64,000 nt of DNA from Dehalococcoides mccartyi (GTDB lineage Bacteria > Chloroflexota > Dehalococcoidia > UBA2979): assembly GCA_945865925.1 (NCBI GenBank), contig CAMBFG010000008.1, positions 1-64,000 of the forward strand, given 5' to 3'. Under the pieces are notes generated by a model, which was given only the letters and a program-made list of their open reading frames with translations, was not told the DNA's origin and ran no database searches. Position numbers and translations under genes: made by a program. Shown here in pieces: positions 59,897 to 64,000 of the stretch (position 1 is its first letter; each line of letters opens with the position of its first letter).

Positions 59897-61084
59897 ATGG
59901 ACTGGGACGACAACGCACAGGAGTCGGAGTTCCGAGCGCAGGTGCGTACGTTCATCGCCGAGCACGGGGCGAAGCAGCGGGCGGGCGACGGCGAAGAGTC
60001 CTTCGGCAACTCCCCCGAGGTGCGAGCGCGCACGAAGCCCTGGCGAGACGCCCTCGTCGCCAACGGGTGGATCGCGCCGGCCTGGCCGAAGTCCTACGGC
60101 GGGGCAGGGATGTCGCCCAAAGAGCAGTTCATCCTGAACGAGGAGCTGGCGGAGAACGGCCTCTCTAACGTCGGCGGGTTCGGCGTGATGATGTTGGGGC
60201 CGACGCTGATGATCCACGGCGACGAGGAGCAGAAGGCGGAGCACCTCGGCAAGATCCTGGCGGGCGAGGTCGTGTGGGCACAGGGCTGGTCCGAGCCGAG
60301 CGCCGGGTCAGACCTCGCGTCGTTGCAGACGCGTGCGAAGCGCGACGGCGACGAGTACGTGGTGAACGGGCAGAAGATCTGGACGAGCGGCGCACAACAT
60401 GCTGACTGGATCTACATGCTCGCGCGCACCGACCCGGACGCACCGAAGCACCGAGGCATCTCGCTGCTCATGTTCTCGATGCGCACGCCGGGCGTGGACG
60501 TGCGCCCGCTGATCAACATGGCCGACCAGCACGGCTTCAACGAGGTCTTCTTCGAGGACGTGCGCGTCCCGGTGAAGAACCGCCTGGGTGAGGAGAACCG
60601 TGGCTGGTACGTCGGCATGACGCTGACGGACTACGAGCGCAGCGGCATCGGCTCTGCCGTCGGCACACAGCGCCGTCTCAAGCAACTGCTCGATGTGTCA
60701 CGCACCGACCCGCAGGCGAAGCAGGCGGAAGGGACGCGCTCGAAGTCATGGCGGCTGTACTTCGCCGACCGCTGGATCGAGGCGGAGATCGCGCGGCTGT
60801 TCTCTTACCTGAACATCAGCATTCAGGCGCGCAATCTGGTCCCGAACTACGAGGCCTCAATGTCGAAGTTGTACACGACGGAACTCGGCCAGCGGATCGC
60901 GCACACCGCCCTGAAGATGTACGGCCTGCAGGGGATGGCATGGGACGCGAAGCGCCCGGAGAACGGCCGCGGCCGCGTGGCCACCGGCTACCTCAGCGCT
61001 GTGAGCAGCACGATCGCCGGCGGGACATCCGAGATCCAGCGCGGCATCATCGCCACCCGCGGGCTGGGCCTGCCTCGGGGTTAG
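59897..61084 (+). CDS. acyl-CoA dehydrogenase
   Basis: The 395-residue flavoenzyme has WSEPSAGSDLASLQTRAKRDGDEYVVNGQKIWTSGAQHADWIYMLART and the C-terminal SSTIAGGTSEIQRGIIATRGLGLPRG. It removes two hydrogens from acyl-CoA to form enoyl-CoA, with FAD, and passes electrons to an electron-transfer flavoprotein (absent here). The ATG has GGGAGG before it. It may act with the CoA enzymes nearby; no beta-oxidation partner is in the window. Confidence 0.95.
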   Translation: MDWDDNAQESEFRAQVRTFIAEHGAKQRAGDGEESFGNSPEVRARTKPWRDALVANGWIAPAWPKSYGGAGMSPKEQFILNEELAENGLSNVGGFGVMMLGPTLMIHGDEEQKAEHLGKILAGEVVWAQGWSEPSAGSDLASLQTRAKRDGDEYVVNGQKIWTSGAQHADWIYMLARTDPDAPKHRGISLLMFSMRTPGVDVRPLINMADQHGFNEVFFEDVRVPVKNRLGEENRGWYVGMTLTDYERSGIGSAVGTQRRLKQLLDVSRTDPQAKQAEGTRSKSWRLYFADRWIEAEIARLFSYLNISIQARNLVPNYEASMSKLYTTELGQRIAHTALKMYGLQGMAWDAKRPENGRGRVATGYLSAVSSTIAGGTSEIQRGIIATRGLGLPRG

Positions 61085-61128
61085 GACATACGAAGGCGAG
61101 GCGGGCGCGACGGGCGTATACCGCGCGC

Positions 61129-61542
61129 ATGTTCCCGCCAGCTCGCCCCTGGTCACAGGTCTCCGAGGCGGTCGACCTCGACCGTGAGTACGTTGTGTTC
61201 TCGTCGCGCTTCTACCTGAAATCGATCTGGCGCGTGCCGCGGTTCATGCTCGCGGCGAACCGCATCATGAAGCAGTTGGATGCCTACACCCCTGGCGTCG
61301 TGGGCTGGTCGATGGCCGCCGACCTCGGGAAGTTGGAGTTCCACACGATCTCCGTCTGGGAGAACACTGAGGCCCTGCGCCGCTTCAACGCCTCCGGTGA
61401 ACACGAGGTCGCCTTGCGGCGCTTCGCCTCATCGATGAAGCGCAGAGGCACGTTCTTGCAGTACAAGATCCTCGGGGAGGCGGTACCGATCTCCTGGCCC
61501 GACGCCATCGCCTACCTCGACCGCCACATCGCCAGCGGCTGA
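61129..61542 (+). CDS. DUF3291/monooxygenase-like small protein
   Basis: The 137-residue protein reads YVVFSSRFYLKSIWRVPRFMLAANRIMKQLDAYTPGVVGWSMAADLGKLEFHTISVWENTEALRRFNAS, the ferredoxin-like dimeric alpha/beta barrel pattern seen in antibiotic-biosynthesis-monooxygenase and DUF3291 proteins. The activity is unknown. It starts 44 bases after the acyl-CoA dehydrogenase stop and is probably in its transcript. Confidence 0.78.
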   Translation: MFPPARPWSQVSEAVDLDREYVVFSSRFYLKSIWRVPRFMLAANRIMKQLDAYTPGVVGWSMAADLGKLEFHTISVWENTEALRRFNASGEHEVALRRFASSMKRRGTFLQYKILGEAVPISWPDAIAYLDRHIASG

Positions 61543-61563
61543 CGCGCCTTCGAGTGCCTCGGC

Positions 61564-61866
61564 CTATCGCTTCACGCCGTCGATGTAGTTGAGGCGAGTG
61601 AGTTCCATCCGTCCGTCCATCAGCCCACCGAGGGCTGCGCCGAACGCCTTCATGTGGTCCGTCGTCCGGTGTGCTGCGAATGCCGCGTCATCCGCGTACT
61701 GCTCGTAGAAGAAGAATACCCCTGGCTGCCCCTCGACGCTGTGGAGTGCGTACTGCATCACGCCCGGCTCCTTCGCCTGCACCTCGGCGATCATCGCGAC
61801 GAGAGCGGCCTGTAGCGCCTCGGCTTTGCCCTCGGCGGCGGTCAGTTTGGCGGTGAGCGTGATCAT
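61564..61866 (-). CDS. antibiotic biosynthesis monooxygenase (ABM) domain protein
   Basis: The 100-residue protein has ITLTAKLTAAEGKAEALQAALVAMIAEVQAKEPGVMQYALHSV and GVFFFYEQYADDAAFAAHRTTDHMKAFGAAL, the ABM pattern of a small dimeric ferredoxin-like fold. Family members act on quinones, haem or as heme-free monooxygenases. The substrate is unknown. It is convergent with the gene at 61129; a second similar fold close by is noteworthy. Confidence 0.9.
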   Translation of the reverse strand: MITLTAKLTAAEGKAEALQAALVAMIAEVQAKEPGVMQYALHSVEGQPGVFFFYEQYADDAAFAAHRTTDHMKAFGAALGGLMDGRMELTRLNYIDGVKR

Positions 61867-61954
61867 GTGGGTGCCTTTCCGGCTGACAGAGGGCGGATCG
61901 TAGCCGAGCGCGCGTGTAGATGGCGCGGCATACTGTCAGTTGAGGAGCCTTCCC

Positions 61955-62854
61955 ATGCCTGACCCCTACTACATGCCCACCGACGACGAACTGCGAACCA
62001 GCGGGGCGCAGGTGACCGTGGGCGTCCTGCACCCGGGGGAGATGGGGAGTGCCGTTGGTGCCTCGACGGTGGCGGCGGGGGCCCGGGTGATCTGGACGTC
62101 CGAGGACCGGAGCGCGGCGACGCGGGCGCGGGCGGAGGCGGACGGGCTGCATGACGTCCACTGGCTGAACGGCCTCGTGAACCAGTCGCACGTCATCCTG
62201 TCCGTGTGTCCGCCCGCCTTCGCGGAGGATGTTGCCGAGTCGGTGACGATGCTCGGCTACCACCGCATCTACGTGGACGCGAACGCGGTGTCGCCCGCGA
62301 CGGTGCGCCGGATGGCGACCCGCATCGAGGAGACCGGGGCGCACTTCGTCGACGGCGGGATCATCGGCGGGCCGCCTCGCAAGGCGGGGACGACTCGGCT
62401 CTATCTCTCGGGCGAGTACGCGCCCAGGGTGGCGACGGCGCTCGCGGGCGGGCCGCTCGAGGTCTGCGTGCTGGACGCGCCGGTGGGGGCCGCCTCGGCG
62501 CTGAAGATGGCCTACGCGGCCTGGACGAAAGGGACCAGCGCGCTGCTCGCTGCCGTCGAGGCGCTCGCGATCCACGAGGACGTGCTGGAGCCGCTGCTGG
62601 GCGAGTGGCGGCGAGGTCGCACAGGCCTCGAGGAGCGCGCGGACGACCTGGGCGGTGCGGCGGCGAAGGCATGGCGCTGGGTGGGCGAGATGGAGCAGAT
62701 CGCGGCGACATTCGAGGCAGCCGGGCTGCCCGGTGGCTTCCACCTCGCAGCTGCCGATGTGTTCGAGCGGATGACGCAGTTCAAGGACGACCGCAACGCG
62801 CCCGGCGGGCCGACGCTCGCGCGCACGCTGCTGAAGGAACTGAAGCCCGACTAG
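61955..62854 (+). CDS. NAD(P)-dependent oxidoreductase (6-phosphogluconate dehydrogenase-like)
   Basis: The 299-residue protein has an N-terminal Rossmann motif VGVLHPGEMGSAVGASTVAAG (a G-x-HPG-x-MG variant), then FVDGGIIGGPPRKAGTTRLYLSG, and a helical C-terminal domain with the DUF1932-type layout and LKMAYAAWTKGTSAL. It resembles 3-hydroxyisobutyrate or 6-phosphogluconate dehydrogenases; the substrate is unknown. ATG 61955 has GAGGAG before it. It ends on CTAG shared with the convergent gene. Confidence 0.9.
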   Translation: MPDPYYMPTDDELRTSGAQVTVGVLHPGEMGSAVGASTVAAGARVIWTSEDRSAATRARAEADGLHDVHWLNGLVNQSHVILSVCPPAFAEDVAESVTMLGYHRIYVDANAVSPATVRRMATRIEETGAHFVDGGIIGGPPRKAGTTRLYLSGEYAPRVATALAGGPLEVCVLDAPVGAASALKMAYAAWTKGTSALLAAVEALAIHEDVLEPLLGEWRRGRTGLEERADDLGGAAAKAWRWVGEMEQIAATFEAAGLPGGFHLAAADVFERMTQFKDDRNAPGGPTLARTLLKELKPD

Positions 62855-64000
62855 CCCTCGTAGCCGCGAGCACGCTCGCGGCGGTCCCACACGAGGCCAC
62901 CGGCGAGGCCGCCCATCGCGACGATGAGCCATCCGGCGGCGTACAGCGAGGCGCGGTCGGCTTGCTGGCCCACGACCTCGCTCGCCTGTTCCGCGACCGC
63001 GATCCGCAACTCGTTGGGGACGCGTCCCGCTGGCCGCACCCGCTCGCGCGCCACCCAGGCGTCGAGGGGGCTCGATGCGGCAGCGCTGACGAGGGTGGTG
63101 GTGCCGACGAGCCCGATGGCGGCGGCGACGAGGAGCGCAGCGCTGCCCCACGCCAGCCTCGAAGGCCACGTGGAGCCCGCGAGGAAGGCGATCCCGATGA
63201 CGAGCGCAAGGCAGAGCAGCGGCGCGCCGTAAACACCGAGCACGCGGATGGTGCTGAAGGCCGTGCGCATCTGTCCGATCGTGGGGCCATCGACGGGCTG
63301 GCCGGCGGCGGCACTCTTCGCGCGCTGCCCGTCGTAGCGAGCGAGGACGTCGGCGTCGGTGATGGTGCCGCCCTTCGGAGTGAACAGGGCGACGGTATTG
63401 TCAGCCCTCGCCAGCGCGGGGTTTGAGGCGTTCCCCAACTGCTTCTTCAGATCGGTGTCGGTGAGCCGCCAGCCGTCGCGGGTCATCTGCTCGGGTGGCA
63501 GGTGCAGCGCCTTCGCGAAGGGGTCGGCGAGGAACGGGAACGCGACGAACGAGATGCCGGCGTTCATCGTCTGGGTGTCGCCCGCGAGGTACGGCACGGC
63601 CTGGTCGACGAAGCCGAACCATTGCTGGTCGAACCAGGCGCCCGCCGATTCGCCTCGCAGCTGGATCGCGGCGGTGACGGTCCGGATGCCGGGAGGTGCG
63701 CCTGGGATCGGCTTGCCGGCGTTCGCAGGGTCGTCGTCGTAGGTCTTCGCGATATTGAGCACGACTCGCTGCCCCATGCCGAGATCCTGCCACGTCCGCT
63801 CGAACATCGAGGGCTGGCCCGCCGTCGGGTGGCCGAACGTGTCCGCGAGGCCGTCGTGCAGGCTGACGTTGATCGCGAAGTGGTCTTCCTTGCCAGCGAG
63901 CCACGGGAGGATCTGGTCGATCGCCTGCTCGGTCTCGCGTTCGATGAGTGACGATGGCAGGAACGACTGCAGGAGGGCGGTGATGCGGTCCTCGGCGTTC
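62851..64000 (-). CDS. membrane protein, 5' end beyond the window edge
   Basis: The frame runs open to base 64000 on the minus strand, so the N-terminus is missing; the visible part is about 382 residues, longer than the track ORF that starts at an internal ATG (63807). The visible N-terminal region (FLPSSLIERETEQAIDQILPWLAGKEDHFAINVSLHDGL) is soluble, followed by a stretch with conserved-looking VVLNIAKTYDD and PFLADPFAKALHLPPEQMTRDGWRLTDTDLKK. Toward the C-terminus there are two or three hydrophobic helices (LGVYGAPLLCLALVIGIAFLAGS and others). I do not recognise the family. Confidence 0.7.
   Translation of the reverse strand, partial: NAEDRITALLQSFLPSSLIERETEQAIDQILPWLAGKEDHFAINVSLHDGLADTFGHPTAGQPSMFERTWQDLGMGQRVVLNIAKTYDDDPANAGKPIPGAPPGIRTVTAAIQLRGESAGAWFDQQWFGFVDQAVPYLAGDTQTMNAGISFVAFPFLADPFAKALHLPPEQMTRDGWRLTDTDLKKQLGNASNPALARADNTVALFTPKGGTITDADVLARYDGQRAKSAAAGQPVDGPTIGQMRTAFSTIRVLGVYGAPLLCLALVIGIAFLAGSTWPSRLAWGSAALLVAAAIGLVGTTTLVSAAASSPLDAWVARERVRPAGRVPNELRIAVAEQASEVVGQQADRASLYAAGWLIVAMGGLAGGLVWDRRERARGYEG

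Noticed and set aside
1-64000. CRISPR array or restriction-modification locus
   Set aside because: No regularly spaced repeats and no methyltransferase-endonuclease pair were seen.

Overview
The window is a 64 kb piece of a high-GC bacterial chromosome (about two-thirds G+C by eye). The gene set (split ADP-forming acyl-CoA synthetase, MidA/NDUFAF7-type methyltransferase, DUF2203, a four-cluster ferredoxin, several CaiB/BaiF CoA transferases, ThyX, LppX-type lipoprotein) best fits Chloroflexota, perhaps a Dehalococcoidia/Tepidiforma-like lineage. That placement is inference; no rRNA or ribosomal protein is present. I see no prophage, CRISPR array, insertion sequence or classical defence island. 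Most genes are housekeeping, in short operons joined by 4-base ATGA/GTGA overlaps.

Layout. 1-3.1 kb: a tRNA-Pro(GGG), a frameshifted small gene, a 66-aa protein, and a gene that the ORF track hides because it is split by an in-frame UGA. Read through, it encodes a 192-aa thioredoxin-like protein with a U-x-x-C redox motif and a compact hairpin just 3' of the UGA, i.e. a probable selenoprotein. It lies 7 bases behind a Pro-rich polytopic membrane protein. 3.1-11.6 kb: amidohydrolase, GNAT, HAD hydrolase, mfd, pth and a large unknown gene. 11.8-18.6 kb: acyl-CoA synthetase subunits, cysteine desulfurase, an excisionase-like HTH protein, a DinB protein flanked by near-identical hairpin repeats, a lipoprotein and an MBL hydrolase. 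18.9-24.1 kb: DUF429-like protein, D-2-hydroxyacid dehydrogenase and pyrE in an overlapping operon, then a rhodanese, a kinase-like regulator lacking an ATPase domain, and a Lon-substrate-domain protein with a DnaA-box pair between the last two. 24.2-31.4 kb: NuoG/NuoI homologues, trxB, a MobA-like transferase, an IscU scaffold, a peroxiredoxin and a MidA methyltransferase, a set linked by complex I, Fe-S and thiol-redox themes. 31.4-41 kb: GDPD, YjbQ, SirB1-like, plsY, a cupredoxin lipoprotein, DUF2203, aquaporin, dut, a hydrolase, a polyferredoxin, a degenerate receiver, nfo and a PPOX-like protein. 41-64 kb: CoA chemistry (three CaiB transferases, an acetate/4-hydroxybutyrate-type CoA transferase, an oxalyl-/2-hydroxyacyl-CoA lyase, an acyl-CoA dehydrogenase, FabF), plus thyX, a sirtuin, a TlpA-like thioredoxin, small enzymes, and a membrane protein cut by the right edge.

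Between genes there is a dispersed GC-rich palindromic repeat family (four copies or part-copies) and several strong hairpin terminators. The hexamer TCGAGG/CCTCGA appears far more often than base composition predicts. The selenoprotein candidate is the most interesting single observation: automatic annotation would truncate or drop it.
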